A stretch of 64,000 bases of DNA from Diadema setosum (GCA_033980235.1 CM067075.1:34172385-34236384), one strand, 5' to 3'; positions 1 through 13,016 are shown, counted from the first letter of the stretch. The notes: generated by a model not told the origin, from the sequence alone. Translations and numbers: made by a program.

Positions 1-1157
1 TACAAGTATTATGTTGTATGGCGCATCTTACTCAGTACTATGTAAATCACAATTCACAATTTAGGTTTTTGAGTCTAGACTTCCTCACAAAGACAGTTTG
101 GATGTCCAAATCATAATATATTGGAGGGACAGAGTGTATACATTCTTAAGTAAATATGACCCTGCACCTAAAAACAAATAAAAAGTCGGCAGACACGATT
201 TTTTAGTTAAGACCATATTCTGAAAGAGCACACTTTAAGCTCTAAAATGATGTATAACTCAAATCAAATGGACTCTCCTAACCTATCTAAATATTGGAAA
301 GAAAGCACAAACTCAGGAAAAGTGTGAACTGAGAAAAGAGGCTCTGAAGTACAGTGTCTATTCAAGCGCTTAATCTTTACCAAACGGTGCTGGCTGTGCG
401 ATGAATGGGACAAAAAAAAAAAAAAAAAAAAAAACCAGGATGGAAACCACCAGAGTAACAACAATGAAGGGATTATCAAATTAAACTGAAATTAAGCATG
501 GCTCATTAACACAGTCTGTCCATAGTTAATACCAGCTTTCAAAGTAGTAGCACAATCCTTTCAAAAGTTACTAGAGTTGAAAGTGAAGAGTGTGGACAAG
601 GTTTTTCAGAAATGAAGAAAAGATTCTAAAGACACACGTAATCACACTATTCTACCAAAAATGTTCGAGATAAACTGCTAAAAAAAAACCCACACTTTCC
701 AGCCCGTTTTAAGATAACAAATTTTAGCATAATGTAAAAGACGACCCGCTCTTTCAGAAAATATGAAAAAGTCAAGATCGTCTAGGTTGACCCATTTCAC
801 TTATTTTCAGTCCTCACGCAAAATCAGTGCGTGCGACTTTATGTGCGTTTGAGGTGCACGGTCACAAATTATGTCTGGAGCCGCGGAGCTGGGGAGACAC
901 ACTTTAGCTCTTCAAAAAAACGAAATTAAGAAAAAATGATAAAGAAAAAGAAAAAGAAAAGCGTAGCTCTTCGTCAATGGCATATCTGAAATAATGTGTC
1001 AAATTTTTTTTTTATTTTTCCTATCACATTAGCTCGTGCCCAAGCGACAAACTAACCGAAACGAATGTCAGTGAGATGGCACTGGACAGCTGGATGACAA
1101 GTAATCTTCCCAATCGATTCTAACAAATACGCAGGCAAAAGTGCAAGTAGTGCTTAC
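1..1157 (-). other. Intron after the last exon in the window (partial)
   Basis: This stretch follows the HYR5 donor site, so on the minus strand it is the start of an intron that continues past the window edge. I see no further exon in it. Roughly 125-880 is a dispersed repeat that recurs in inverted orientation at about 33460-34130. An A-run lies at 412-434. Confidence 0.6.
125..880. repeat. Dispersed repeat, copy A (inverted relative to 33460-34130)
   Basis: Reading this stretch on the minus strand gives the same order of landmarks as 33460-34130 on the plus strand: 'gtcgcac', a 'gaaatgggtcaa' stretch, 'tttcaactct', 'gctttgaaag', 'cctcttttctcagtt' and 'aatccatttgattt'. Similarity is patchy with small indels, so both are old copies. 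No coding potential is seen. Confidence 0.65.
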
Positions 1158-1397
1158 CTTTGACTTCGGCACCAAAAATGCAGTCATTTTCATTGCCAGC
1201 ATCATCCCTAGCACTGCAGCTGACTTGGTATATACCACGGGTCATGACCCCAGGTTGAAGGTCACAAGACAAGGTAGGCTCGAGATCACTGTTGTCCATG
1301 GCAGTGACATTCCAGCTGACGAGAGCTGTGTCCGAGCTCCGAGGTGCATAGACCACAACCTCTGACGGACACTGGTCGAACATAGGTGGCTGAGTAT
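1158..1397 (-). CDS. Exon 23: complete HYR domain (HYR5) of the HYR/CCP gene
   Basis: This 240-nt exon (80 codons, phase 1 to 1) follows acceptor 'cctcccccag' and ends at donor G|GTAAGC. It encodes a whole HYR module. The opening has DTQPPMFDQCPSE, the centre has a TAMDNSD stretch, and the end has RGIYQVSCSARDDAGNENDC followed by a hydrophobic strand, the usual HYR signature. HYR modules are immunoglobulin-like folds in extracellular adhesion proteins such as hyalin and polydom. It carries one extra cysteine (SCSA). The open frame runs upstream through a Cys-rich stretch (CMCSECYPPP), so a slightly longer exon is possible. The gene continues to the left of the window. Confidence 0.88.
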
Positions 1398-2057
1398 CTG
1401 GGGGAGGATAGCATTCCGAGCACATGCACGTCTGCTCTACATCAATGGTAATGGTACATTTTGATATTTCAACGCGTACGCACACGATAACCTGGTTCCT
1501 ACGACATTCTCTTTTCGTGCGTAGACTTTGCAGAGAGGACTTCATCGAGTTTTTGCATACGGTAAGTAAATAGTTTTGAAGAATTACTATAAAAATCACA
1601 TTCTTCTCTGATAACAACGAAAACGAAAACTACAATGAAGAAAAAGCAATCATACGTGCCATTCCAAGTTCCACATTTCTGTAGGCCCTAGCGCTGTCCT
1701 TCCGTTGGTTCTTAATTGTTTGTTGATTATACCTGACATTCAACATGATTGCAGATGGTCATTATCTCCACAGGGTTATGTATAAAATATAATTAGGCAA
1801 ACCTCAGGGAAAACGGAACATTCAAACCATGAATATGTCACGCTACCTAAATTTCCCTACAAAACCAAGACATGCATTTTACCAGAAATCATAACCTCCT
1901 CCTCATATTTCTCTCTCTTTTTTTTTAAAGTGATCTGAAGACTATACTCTAAAACATAGTATGGTCGATTACTTAATAATTGCTGTTACTATCACTAAGT
2001 TTATCCACTAACGGACGAGTGAAAGTAATGCAATTATTTCAGAATAAAATCACTCAC
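1398..2057 (-). other. Intron 22
   Basis: AT-rich intron between CCP13 and HYR5. I see no exon, repeat family or RNA gene in it. Confidence 0.7.
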
Positions 2058-2258
2058 CCTTGCATTTTGCCACAGTTATGTCACGGCTCCAGATTTGTGT
2101 GCCACTGCATGTTGTCTCCTCATATTCAGATGGAAATATCTGGAAGCCTGACCTTTGACATTCCAAATGACATGTGTCTTGGTAACGTGGGTCAGACAGA
2201 CATGTGGCGGGTGTGATGGAGATAACATCTGTTTCAACCAATGGACTGCAAGCTTTAC
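2058..2258 (-). CDS. Exon 22: sushi module CCP13
   Basis: This 201-nt phase 1-1 exon encodes a sushi domain with six cysteines: AC, ATC, DTC, LEC, TTC and KC, with the DTCHLEC pair and a QIWS tryptophan near the end. The donor is G|GTGAGT. I chose acceptor 'ctcctgtgcag' (start 2258) because it has the better pyrimidine tract; a second AG six bases on would start the exon at 2252 in the same frame. The domain should bind protein or glycan partners outside the cell. Confidence 0.88.
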
Positions 2259-3032
2259 CTGCACAGGAGCAATTGACATTTATTTCTGGTAAAAGGTTTC
2301 AGACGGTACCAGGAGGTAGCCTGAAAATACTGTCCTATGTATCTTAGTCAACAGTTTTACATTTGAATATTCTTTCCCCTAATATTTATTTATTGCATTT
2401 TAAAGATTTGTTATGCTTGAAGAAAGAAGATTATAGCACTCATGTCATGAATTTAACTTTTACCTTGTGTCTTGCTTTTACCTTATCTCCTCTTTTTTCG
2501 CCTCAAAGGAGTGATTCCACGGGTCTCTTGCTTTTTTTTTCGAAATTACATTCTCGCTAGACATTCTTGCTGACATTTCGGCCAAGAAAATAATGTCACT
2601 GCCCAAGGGAATGACCATAAGTTTCTGACAACCACTGATTTGTGTATACATCAAAAAGATTACTTGATTTGTCCACATAAATATCATCAGGAATACTAGA
2701 CAAAGGGTTGCCAGAGACATCGGGGAAAGCATTAATAATGTATTATGGTCATGTAAAGTTTATTTTAGGTCAGTTGGCAAAGGGACAATTATACAAATAA
2801 GCTGAACTGCCACAAGGTTCAGTTGGATGTAAAGCGAGACCACTTTGAATGTCTATAACGGAGGCATATCAAAATGCACTGAAACACACCTGATGGAGAA
2901 TTGAGTGACAAAAATAAGGTTTGTCTTGACCATCAAAGGGAAATACACAGACACACATATGCACAAAACTTGATATATGCAATTACATGTACTAAAGCGT
3001 AATACGTTTGATAGGAGCAGGTAGAGACTCAC
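2259..3032 (-). other. Intron 21
   Basis: No exon found. Near 2822-2850 a short stretch ('gttggatgtaaagcg') resembles the body of the SINE at 46490-46807, so a SINE fragment may lie here. Confidence 0.5.
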
Positions 3033-3218
3033 GGTCACAGGTGAAGTTGGTGCTTGACCACACCCCACCGGCCAGACACCTCTTGAGGAGTTCACCCACG
3101 CCAACAAAGCCGTGAGGACACTGCATGGTACATTCAGATCTATACGGCACTGGAGACGAAGGGTCACACCCTACTACTGTGGCGGGGTTTGTGGGGAGGA
3201 GAGGGGGACACGTTTGGA
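3033..3218 (-). CDS. Exon 21: sushi module CCP12
   Basis: This 186-nt exon (62 codons, phase 1-1) lies between acceptor 'ttttcccttgcag' and donor C|GTGAGT. It has six cysteines in TCPPL, VVGCDP, ECTMQC, RC and FTC, and the GVWSS tryptophan before the last cysteine. Its length equals the classic ~62-residue selectin-type repeat. It sits between CCP11 and CCP13 in frame. Confidence 0.9.
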
Positions 3219-5456
3219 CTGCAAGGGAAAATGGCAAATGATGGTTGGTACCTTGCATGGAAGCGTAAATATCATGTTTTACTGTTGTTCACAGTGTTTA
3301 AACAGGTTTATTGGCAGGGGGAAAATCCGCGTTTTTCAACTTTCAGCATCTCTTTTCTTCGACCCAGGGGAGTAACCGTTCCACAATGAATTCTGATATC
3401 CTCACAGACTTAATACATAGGACACCAGGTTCCCGCAAGGAACAAGTTAAAAACAGAAATCATTTGTTCTCAAAGGAACTCTTGTACAACAGGTAAATAA
3501 CAAGCTAACTGCAAATGCTTTGCCAGCTCTCTAATTCACACTAAGAGGGGACGTTTGTGAGGATGGTTTTCTACCACGAAATTAGTAGCCTTGGCTAACA
3601 GATAGATTAACCCTAACTAGGCCGGGGGGGGGGGGGGGGGGGGGGGGGGCTCCGAGCCCCCCCCCCCCCCCCCCCCCCGACGTTTCGCGCTATGTATCGC
3701 TATTGCGAGAAGCTATCGCCGCGACCTTTCATGAATTTTTTCTTTCGAGTCTCCCGCATCTTTTGACACCAAATTTGCGATGCCCGGGCACGCGGTTACA
3801 AAGTTGTGCATAAATATGCACGTGCATGTCAGACCAAAAATTGCTGAAAAATGTGAATTCGTGTACAATTTCTATGCAAACTGTGTTTACAGGCAAATTT
3901 CATAAAAGCATGATTATTTTGGGGTTTATTGATTAAAATCAATCAATAACATATTTTCTTGTTCGAAACAATGTCGCGGACAAATTTCATCGAAAAAACA
4001 GTGAAAAACATGAAGTCGAAAAAACAAAGAAATGCATAAGAAACTCAAAAAACAATAAAATACTCAAGAATTTTTTCTGATATCACATTTTTTACAACAT
4101 TTGCTAAGGACACTGAAAAGAATATTTACACAAAAAATGTGCCTGTTTTGAGCTTTATTTAGTGATTTATACCATTTTGTCTGATTTCATGCATCATTAT
4201 GCATAAATTAGCATAATTTAGTGTAAGTGATAATTTTTGAAAAATTTAACTTCATGGTACTTAAGATTACATCATGAGCAATGTGTGTGCCAATTGTCAT
4301 TGCGATAGCGCTGTCGACGGCCGAGATCTGGGAGGGGGGGGGGGGGTGGCTGGGAGGCCCCCTCCCCCCCCCCCCCCCCCCCCCCCCCGGCTCTTTCATC
4401 TACCTAAATAGCCCGGCGTAGTTAGGGTTAAAGCTTTTGCTTCTTTCCTATAGGTGAAACGATAAAAGGTTGAATTTGCTTTTTGTCTTACCATGGTACA
4501 CGATTTTTTTTTGTTTCATTCCGATTGAGTATGACAGCAAATTTGACCCCCCCCCCCGAAAATAACCTTGGGATAGAGATAGATCTTGTTTCCCAGGTAT
4601 AACGGAAAGGGGAAAAAAATGCTTCGTGTCCACTTGGTAATTTTGTTCCTGTAGTATGGGTAATCCTGAATGAGAGCTAGCTAAAATGAACGCAAATGCT
4701 CTTCTTTAAAAATGGGTTGATTTATGCATTATACATTCTCCTAATACAATGAGCTCTTACAGTCTGTCTGCGCCGAGAACAATTACTTCGATTCCATGAT
4801 ACTTTACACAAAAGTAATGATTGCTTCAAGCAAGACAAACGGGTATTAATTTTGTCAACTGCAACTAAATTTATTATTCTGAATTCAATACAGAACTAAA
4901 ATACTTTGGAGTTGATCACAATGTCCTGCCAAATACATATAGATATGCTAATGGCAGTTGGAGGTATAAGACATCACTACACTGATCCAGTTTCTGATTA
5001 ATGAAGGAAGAACCAAAAACGTTAAAAATAAGATTTGTCAGGTCTCTATTCATTTTTAGTTCTCTAGTTGGCATAATACGAGTAAATGATAACGACTTGT
5101 ATTGTGACAAAGATGATATAAAACCCACATGAGGTCTCACTGGATAGCTTGCCAGGAGGCGTGAATGTCAGCGTGATGGAACTTTACTATTGGATATAAT
5201 TTCCAACAGAGCATTACAAGCCTGGTTCCCTCTCTTTACTCGACAGTATAAAATAGAAATAGCTCGAAAGTGACTTTGCTGTCTATGGAAATTACTTTCA
5301 CTTTAATATGTCACAGAACAAGAAACCACAGATTTTGTTGAGTTAAAAGCCATTTTATTGAAAACCTCTTATTTCTAAATTTGAGCTTTTAAAAATCGCG
5401 GCCACTGTACCTATCAGATTCATACTGAACTAAAATAGGATGTAAACTTTGCCCAC
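3219..5456 (-). other. Intron 20
   Basis: Contains the G/C-run element at 3607-4431. The remaining 3219-3606 and 4432-5456 are AT-rich with no exon or repeat I can name. Confidence 0.6.
3607..4431. mobile_element. Non-autonomous DNA element with G/C runs, copy 1
   Basis: The ends are TTAACCCTAACTAGGCC and, inverted, GGCGTAGTTAGGGTTAA, identical apart from one base. Just inside are long G and C runs, then 'gacgtttcgcgct' on the left and 'ggccgagatctgggag' on the right. The core is AT-rich without an open frame. TTAA at both ends could be the target duplication of a piggyBac-type MITE, which is an inference. A second copy lies at 17349-18151. Confidence 0.75.
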
Positions 5457-5645
5457 TTTGGCAGACTGGAGGAGCGTCTTCCCATGCAGGGCTTCGATCG
5501 CTTGACAGATCACATGACACAGCTGATGGTCCAATCAGATCGTAGCCTTCATCGCAAGAGAAAGAACACCTACTGCCATAGAAAGGATCCGTACAGTTGA
5601 CCACTGAGCCATAGAGAAGAGGTTGTTGTACAGGGCATCTATGGA
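5457..5645 (-). CDS. Exon 20: sushi module CCP11
   Basis: This 189-nt exon (63 codons, phase 1-1) has acceptor 'gcatcttcttttag' and six cysteines: RCPV, VNC, SRCSFSC, VSC and PVC. It also has the DEGYDL turn and an AWED tryptophan. The donor A|GTGGGC is weak. An alternative in-phase donor, A|GTTTAC, lies 9 bases downstream and would end the exon at 5448. It follows HYR4 in gene order. Confidence 0.86.
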
Positions 5646-8114
5646 CTAAAAGAAGATGCGTAAGATTAGCCGTTAATTACTGGGACTCTTAAAACATCCA
5701 TGATAATTGTTTTTAAGGGTTTGATTTGATTTGTATCAACATACACAAAAAGCTGTCAAACAACACATCATCAAACCATTTGTGAGCTAAGCATCGTGTA
5801 TACAAACAGGTAGCAAATTGATGGAAATAAATTGAAGAAAAAGGTAATAAACATATCCTTTGAAAAGAAAAAAAATGCATAGGTCCATAGATATCCAGAC
5901 CTTCTTTTCAAAAGGTGCTAACAATTTTTCATCAAATCGGACGTTTTACCTGAAGGGAACTCATCTTTGTTAGTCTCATACATTAAGCTCCTCAAAATAT
6001 TGAAATGAAAATAAAGAAAACAGGCAATGAAAACGAATATTGTTACAAAAGGTGTTAAACTTATTTTGAATTTGTTCCAAATGGGTGCTACTCCATCCAG
6101 TAGAATCCAATCAGAAACCCTGTAAATGTTTAACCGCACTTGAATCGTAGATTACGGTCATGTTGACTATATTTCTGTCTGTGTAGCTTTGCAAATGACC
6201 AACACGAAATTTTGTTTCAAAAACGTGTTCAATACCCAAAATCTAGAGGATAATTGTTCTTTATGAATTACTTGTAGACACGTAAACTTTTGTCGCAAGG
6301 CGCATTTTCTTTATCCTAGCATTGAGTAATGTAGCAGCTTTGGGAAAAGAACTTTGAAAATAATGACACACAGGCAGTGGCGTATCTGGGGAAAACGGCG
6401 CCCGGTGCAAGCACGAAAATTGCGCCCCTAATTTCTGAAAAAGTGTTCAACCCCATCCCCATCCCGGTAGGGACTTTAAGTCCACATGATGCTTTTTCAA
6501 GCACTTAAAAGGGATCTTTTTGAGGGTGATTTAAATGTAATGAATTTTGATAGATTTTGGCGTGCGAGCGCAGCGAGCGAGCCGAAAATATTTGTATTTC
6601 AGCTTACAAATATGGAATTCTTGTCATTTTTTGCTTACCAAATCTTACAATTCTAATCAAGATATAGTGACGGCCTTATAGATAACGATTTGTACCAAAA
6701 AAAAAAAAAAAAAAAAACTGAGGACTTTAAAAAATACTCTAAATTAGTGCGCGCGAGTGAGCTGAAAATTGTATATGTCCTCGTCATTATCACGTATTGT
6801 TCTTATCTTTTTTTTTTACATATATAAATTTTGGCGAGCGAGCGCAGCGAGAGAGTCGAAAAGTTTTGTATTTCAGCTTACAAAACATGGAATTCTTGTA
6901 ATTTTTTGCTTATTAAATCTCACAATTATAGTGACGACCTTATAGATAACGATTTATACCAACAAACTGAAGACTTGAAAAATACTCTAAATTAGTACGA
7001 GCGAGTGAGCCGAAATTTGTATATTTCTGCGTCATCATTACGGTTTTTTTTTCTTATCTTTTTTATTTTTTTTTTGCGCCCCCCCCCCCCTTCTCCGTAT
7101 GTTCGAAACCGTTGGCGTCCTCTTTTGATCCAATCGGCGATAGCTTCAGAACGAATGAAATTGCAGTCGCTGCTCCGTATAACATTTTTCCTGCTAAATA
7201 TAAAATGACATGAGTGAAAACAATAGACATTATCATTTTGTCCGCGTCATCGTCACGTTTTGTTCTTATCTTCTTCTCTTTTTTTATACAAATTTTGGCG
7301 AGCGAGCGTAGCGAGCGAGCCGAAAATTTTTGTATTTCAGCTTACAAATCATGAAACTCTTGTCATTTTTTGCTTATTAAATCTTACAATTCTAATCAAG
7401 ATATAGTGACGGCCTTATAGATAACGATTTATACCAACAAACTAAGGACTTGAAAAAAATACTCTAAATTAGTTCGAGCGAGTGAGCCGAAATTTGTATA
7501 TTTCCGCGTCATCATTACGTTTTGTTATTATCTTGTTTGATTTGGGTTTTTTTGCACCCCCCCCCCCTTGTTGGCGCCTTCTTTTGATCCAATTGGCGAT
7601 CGCTTCAGAACGAAAGAAATTGCAGCCGCTGCTCCGTGAAACATTTTGCCTGCTAGATATAAAATGACATATGTGTGAACACAATAGACACTGTCATTTT
7701 GTCATCATCACGTTTTGTTCTTACCTTCTTTTTTATATAAAGTTTGGCGAGCGAGCCGAAAATGTTTGTATTACAGCTGACAGAACATGGAATTTTTGTG
7801 TGAAGACAATAAACATTGTCATTTTGTCCGCGTCATCATCATGTTTTGTTTTTATCCTGTTTGATTTGGTTTTCTGCCCCCCCCCCCCCCCCCCCCCCAC
7901 CACCACCACCACCATTCTCCCTCCCCCCTTCCGGGCGATTTTTTTTTTTCCCTTCTTCTTCTTCTTCGTTTTTTTTTTTTTGCGCCCCCAAGGAGTGGCG
8001 CCCGGGGCACGTGCCCCCCTTGCCCCCCCCCCCTCCCCCTAGATACGCCACTGCACACAGGACAAGGAGTGGGCAGCTATAATGGAGGGGAACATTGATA
8101 ATGCACATACTCAC
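5646..8114 (-). other. Intron 19
   Basis: Contains the composite element 6374-8054. The part 5646-6373 is AT-rich with nothing recognisable. Confidence 0.6.
6374..8054. mobile_element. Composite repeat with 14-bp terminal inverted repeats
   Basis: GCAGTGGCGTATCT at 6374-6387 is matched by AGATACGCCACTGC at 8041-8054. ACACAG precedes the left end and follows the right end, so a 6-bp target duplication is plausible. Inside are diverged ~470-bp tandem units; the 'gagtgagccgaaatttgtatatt' block recurs near 7001 and 7480. The units contain 'gcgagcgagcgcagcgagcg' palindromes and 'gcgcccccc' runs. There is no intact gene. Confidence 0.72.
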
Positions 8115-8233
8115 CTTCGACAGTTATGATGATTTCACATCTTGTTGTCATCCCAGCAGCATCAGATGCAAGGTAGCCAATGACTGTTTCTCCCTCTGGA
8201 AATAAGCTTCCTGGCCGATAGTGATTATTCAGT
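8115..8233 (-). CDS. Exon 19: second half of HYR4
   Basis: This 119-nt exon enters in phase 2 after acceptor 'aatccgcacag' and leaves in phase 1 at donor G|GTGAGT. It encodes LNNHYRPGSLFP and then EGETVIGYLASDAAGMTTRC, the C-terminal strands of a HYR domain, with Met where AGN is usual. It joins the first half (14042-14177) with a restored Lys codon across a 5.8-kb intron. Its size and phases equal those of the HYR1 second half at 39259-39377. Confidence 0.85.
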
Positions 8234-8355
8234 CTGTGCGGATTACCGGGGAAGTCATGAAAGGAAAATAGAGGAGGGTGGGTGATAAAATCAAGTTCCA
8301 TTGGAATGTAGAGATAGGGGGTATTTTATCGTTAAAATGAGGATTATTCACAATG

Positions 8356-8413
8356 TGTGTGTGTGTGTGTTTCTGAATAGGGACCCCCCCCCCCCCACAC
8401 ACACACACACAAT
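8356..8413. repeat. GT and CA dinucleotide runs facing each other
   Basis: A (GT)n run, a short spacer with a C run and then a (CA)n run make a low-complexity inverted repeat that could fold back. Confidence 0.8.
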
Positions 8414-8472
8414 TTACCGGGGTCCGAGGCGTCTGGAATGCATTCGCCTTTTCTACCGAAGATTTTTTTTTA

Positions 8473-10315
8473 GGTGATCCGAGTATCCTCTCGGATCACC
8501 TTCTGTATATGTACTGATTCTTTATTAGGTGATCCGAGTATCCTCTCGGATCACCTTCTGTATCTGTACTGAATCTTTCTTCTTTCTTTGTTTCTTTCTT
8601 TATTTCTCCTCAAAAGTTGTGCAGAGGTTAGCTCAGAAAGTGCATTGCCTCTCAATGTCAAACTTATACCATATATGTATCATGTCGCAAAGACGATCAG
8701 TCGACCGTGACGTCACTATGACGTCATTATATGAAAACACATTTTCATGCATATCTCATTAATGGAATGGAGTTTTTCAATGAAATTTACGTCAAATATT
8801 TTTCAAATTATGCGCATTCTATTCATATTCTGAAAATTCACATTTTTTCTTGATACGTGCGCGTACGCGCGCGTTGAAATATTTGTGCGCTCCAATCAAG
8901 CTCAAATTTTTTTTTGCACACGTTTCAGACCATTTGGAGCATTTTTTGAAAAATTGAAAAAATTGGACGGACGCGTACGCGCGCGCGTATATACGCACGC
9001 ACAGCTCATAGGCAATAGAAATTTTCACTTTTTTGACATGGATCGGATGTCTAAAATGTCAAGGAATATTTCTACCAAGTTTCAAGTCGATCCGATTCAA
9101 TATGACGTCATACGGGCCCGTCAAATTCAAAATTCCGCGCGTGCGTCAATGGGGATACACAGTGCAACTATGCCAAAAAACCGCCAATTTTAAATCGGAT
9201 TTTACTCGTCAGGATGAACGGTGACCCCCCATTTTCTTGACATATTCTGAAAGCTGATGAGTTGTACATGTCATTTCATGGGCTGGCTATGCTGACAAAG
9301 TGATTAAAAGATATCAAATTTCTTGATAAAGTCAAAAAAGTAAATTTTCAAAATGACGTCATCAAATTTCAAGTTTACTCGAGCGTATCTCACTTATCCT
9401 TTGCCAATTTTCACCTAAATTTCAATATGTTGTAGCTTATGAAAATATGTTCTTTCATAAATGTCATTACACAATTTTGATTAGATGACGACATCACCTC
9501 GAAAAAATGGATTGAAGGTAACCTTGTCAAATTTGACCAGTTTACGTGTAATCTCTATGGGAGTGCAATTTTTATGGAAATGAAAATTGACATGACTATC
9601 TTTATCGAGCACTAGCTCACTTATGCTTCGGTGAATTTCTCTAAGATTTTAATATGTTGTAGCTGAGACATAGGCCTATCGGGAATGTGCCCTTCGTTTT
9701 TTCATACGTTGTCGGGATCACGTGAAAAAACTTGGTTGAAATTAAAGCTTATCTTCGATGTATTGTAATATTTCTTTCTTTTTACAACTTTATGTGCAAT
9801 AACTCAAGAAAAACATACCCTATCACCACCATATTTTGCACATGTTTAGTTCATGTCACGAACATTATTTCATAAAATAACAACTACTTGATCAGACGCC
9901 ATCTTGGGTATGTAAATTAGGGTCAAAGGTCATAGATGTTTCATCCTGTATCTTGGTGAATACATGTCTTATCTTTCCCATATTTTGCACACGTAAAAAT
10001 CATGTTACAGGGATCATTTCATAAAATAACCACTTTTTGCTCAGATGCCATCTTGTCTGTGCAAAGTGGGGTGAAAGGTCATATGTACTTCTTTTTCTAT
10101 CTTCGCTATGACGTATTATCTCTATGGGAGGGAATTTTTTACATGTGAAAATTGACATGACTCTCTTTATCGAGCACTATCTTACTTATGCTTCGGTGAA
10201 TTTCTCTCAGATTTTCATATGTTGTAGCTGAGACTTTGCACTATCAGGACTCGAATCATTGATTAAAAAAATCGGATCACCTAAATTTGTCAGTGATGAC
10301 AAATTACAATCTTTA
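8473..10315. mobile_element. 1.75-kb non-autonomous element, unit 1
   Basis: It begins with two tandem hairpins built on GGTGATCCGA / TCGGATCACC. The body starts at about 8575 with the 'ctttgtttctttctttattt' block, and it closes with TCGGATCACCT and 'gtcagtgatgacaaatt'. GGTGATCCGA at the left and TCGGATCACC at the right may be the terminal inverted repeats. The body has several 'gacgtcat' sites and 'gcgcgcg' alternating tracts but no open frame. Unit 2 follows directly. Confidence 0.65.
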
Positions 10316-12077
10316 GTTCTTCTTTCTTTGTTTCTTTCTTTATTTCTCCTCAAAAGTTGTGCAGAGGTTAGCTCAGAAAGTGCATTGCCTCTCAATGTCA
10401 AACTTATACCATATATGTGTCATGTCGCAAAGACGACAGCGCAAGTAAAATCAAAGTGATCAGTCGACCGTGACGTCACTATGACGTCATTATATGAAAA
10501 CACATTTTCATGCATATCTCATTAATGGAATGGAATATTTCAATGAAATTTACGTCACATATATTTCAAGTCAAGCGGATTCTACTCATATTCTCAAAAT
10601 TCATTTTTATTTCAAAACGCGCGCGTAAGCGCGCGTTGAAAAATTTGTATGCTCAAATCGAGCTCATTTTTTTTTTGCCCACGTTTCAGACCATTTGGAG
10701 CATTTTTTGAAAAATTGAGAAAATCGGACGGACGCGTACGCGCGCGCACATATTCGCACGCACAGCTAATATGAAATAGAAATTTTCCATTTTTTCACAC
10801 GGATCGGATATCCAAAATGTCAAGGATTATTTCTACTAAGTTTCAAGTCGATCCGACTCAATATGACGTCATACGGGCCCGTCAAATTCAAAATTCCGCG
10901 CGTGCGTCAATGGGGATACACAGTGCAACTATGCCCAAAAATCGCCAATTTTAAATCCGATTTTACTCGTCAGGATGGACGGTGACCCCCCATTTTCTTG
11001 ACACATTCTGAAAGCTGATGAGTTGTACATGTCATTTCATGGGTTGGCTATGCTGACAAAATGATTAAAAGATATCAAATTTCTTAATGAACTAAAAAAA
11101 GTAAATTTTCAAAATGACGTCATCAAATTTCAAGTTTACTCGAGCGTATCTCACCTACCCTTTGCCAATTTTCACCCAAATTTCAATATGTTGTAGCTTA
11201 TGACATGTTCTTTCATAAATGTAAAACATAATTTTGATTGGATGACGGCATCACCTCGTCAAAATGGATTGAAAGAAAACTTGTCAAATTTTACCAGTTT
11301 ACGTGTAATCTCTATGGGAGTACAGTTTTTATGGAAATGAAAATTGACATGACTATCTTTATCGAGCACCAGCTCACTTATGCTTCGGTGAATTTCTCCA
11401 AGATTTAGATATGTAGTAGCTGAGACTTTGGGCTATCGTAAGTGTGCCCTTCGTTTTTTCATACCATGTCGGTATCACGTCAAAAAACTTACTTGAAATT
11501 AAAGTTTACCTTCGATGTATTGAAATATTTCTTTCTTTTTGCAACTTCATGTGCAATAACTCAAGAAAAACATACCCTATCACCACCATATTTTGCACAT
11601 GTTTAGTTCATGTCACGAACATTATTTCATAAAATAACAACTACTTGATCAGACGCCATCTTGGGTATGTAAATTAGGTCAAAGGTCATATATGTTTCAT
11701 CCTGTATCTTGGTGAATATATGTCCTATCTTTCCCATATTTTGCACACGTAAAGACCATGTTACCGGGATCATTTCATAAAATAACCAATTTTTGCTCAG
11801 ATGCCATCTTGTCTGTGCAAAGTGGGGTCAAAGGTCATATGTACTTCTTTTTCTATCTTCGCTATGACGTGTTATCTCTATGGGAGGGAATTTTTTACAT
11901 GTGAAAATTGACATGACTCTCTTTATCGAGCACTATCTTACTTATGCTTCGGTGAATTTCTCTCAGATTTTAATATGTTGTAGCTGAGACTTTGCACTAT
12001 CAGGACTCGTATCATTGATTAAAAAAAAAATCGGATCACCTTAATTTGTCAGTGATGACAAATTACAATCTCTAGTT
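10316..12077. repeat. 1.75-kb element, unit 2 (direct tandem copy)
   Basis: It repeats unit 1 at high identity from the 'ctttgtttctttctttattt' block (about 8575 and 10320) to the closing 'tcggatcacctt' and 'gtcagtgatgacaaatt' (about 10273 and 12032). Small indels separate the copies, so the duplication is not brand new. It lacks the two leading hairpins. Confidence 0.78.
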
Positions 12078-13016
12078 TTTCAATTGTTTCTTATTTAGCA
12101 TTGACAAGATCCTATTATCGAATAATGTGAGGTTCATCTGGGAAGCTGCACAAGTGGCAGGAATGATAACCAGCCTGACCTTACTCTCGGGTCAAAGTTG
12201 GGTGAGGCACGCACACAAGTTTCTGATTGGCTCCGGTTGGATTTAAGACCATCTGAAAACAAAAACTATTGCCCGATTTCTCAATTTTCGAGAAATACTT
12301 TCAGGAGGTTACTGATACACCCAATCAATTTAATGTAAACAAAAAAAGTTTTCGCACGTTTTGGAAAGGACTTTTTTCATTTGTTGAGTTGAGTTGAATT
12401 TTTTTTGACCACAAGAAAAATCACTTTCAAAGAGCACAATGAAACAGCGACATAAAGCAAATGAGCACATGGTCAACTCCGAACAAGAAGGAAGTCTGCC
12501 TATGATGGAGGCCCTTGTTACAATCTAACACATCATCATTCCTTCACTGTGGGTTGCTTCTTTCACAGAACTAGAAATCTCCTGCAATGCTCTCGAACCG
12601 AGTCATTTTGACCGGCGAGCGGTTTTTCTGCAGAAAATACTGTCTAAGGTAATGCTGTTTGTTTGACTACTTTCAAGTAGTTTTCAATCAACGACAAACT
12701 GTCTATTTTATAGATTATCAACCCCAAGCAAACTTTCTGCCCATGGACGGCCAAGCATCACTTCTTAGAGTTTCAAGAGATTCTAAAATAATGATTTCGC
12801 TCTGACTCTCAATTTACTTGGGCTAAATCCGTATTTCATCGGCTAATACATAGAGAAATTACAAGTTTCCTTGCAATACCTGAATTGATTCTTCATCATT
12901 GCACTCGGATATGATTATGCAAGACAGGAAGGATGCCCTGATCAATACAGACACATAGGGATTGACATACACAAACAAACAGAATGTTAATCTAGGATTA
13001 GAGTTGAGGCTTGACT

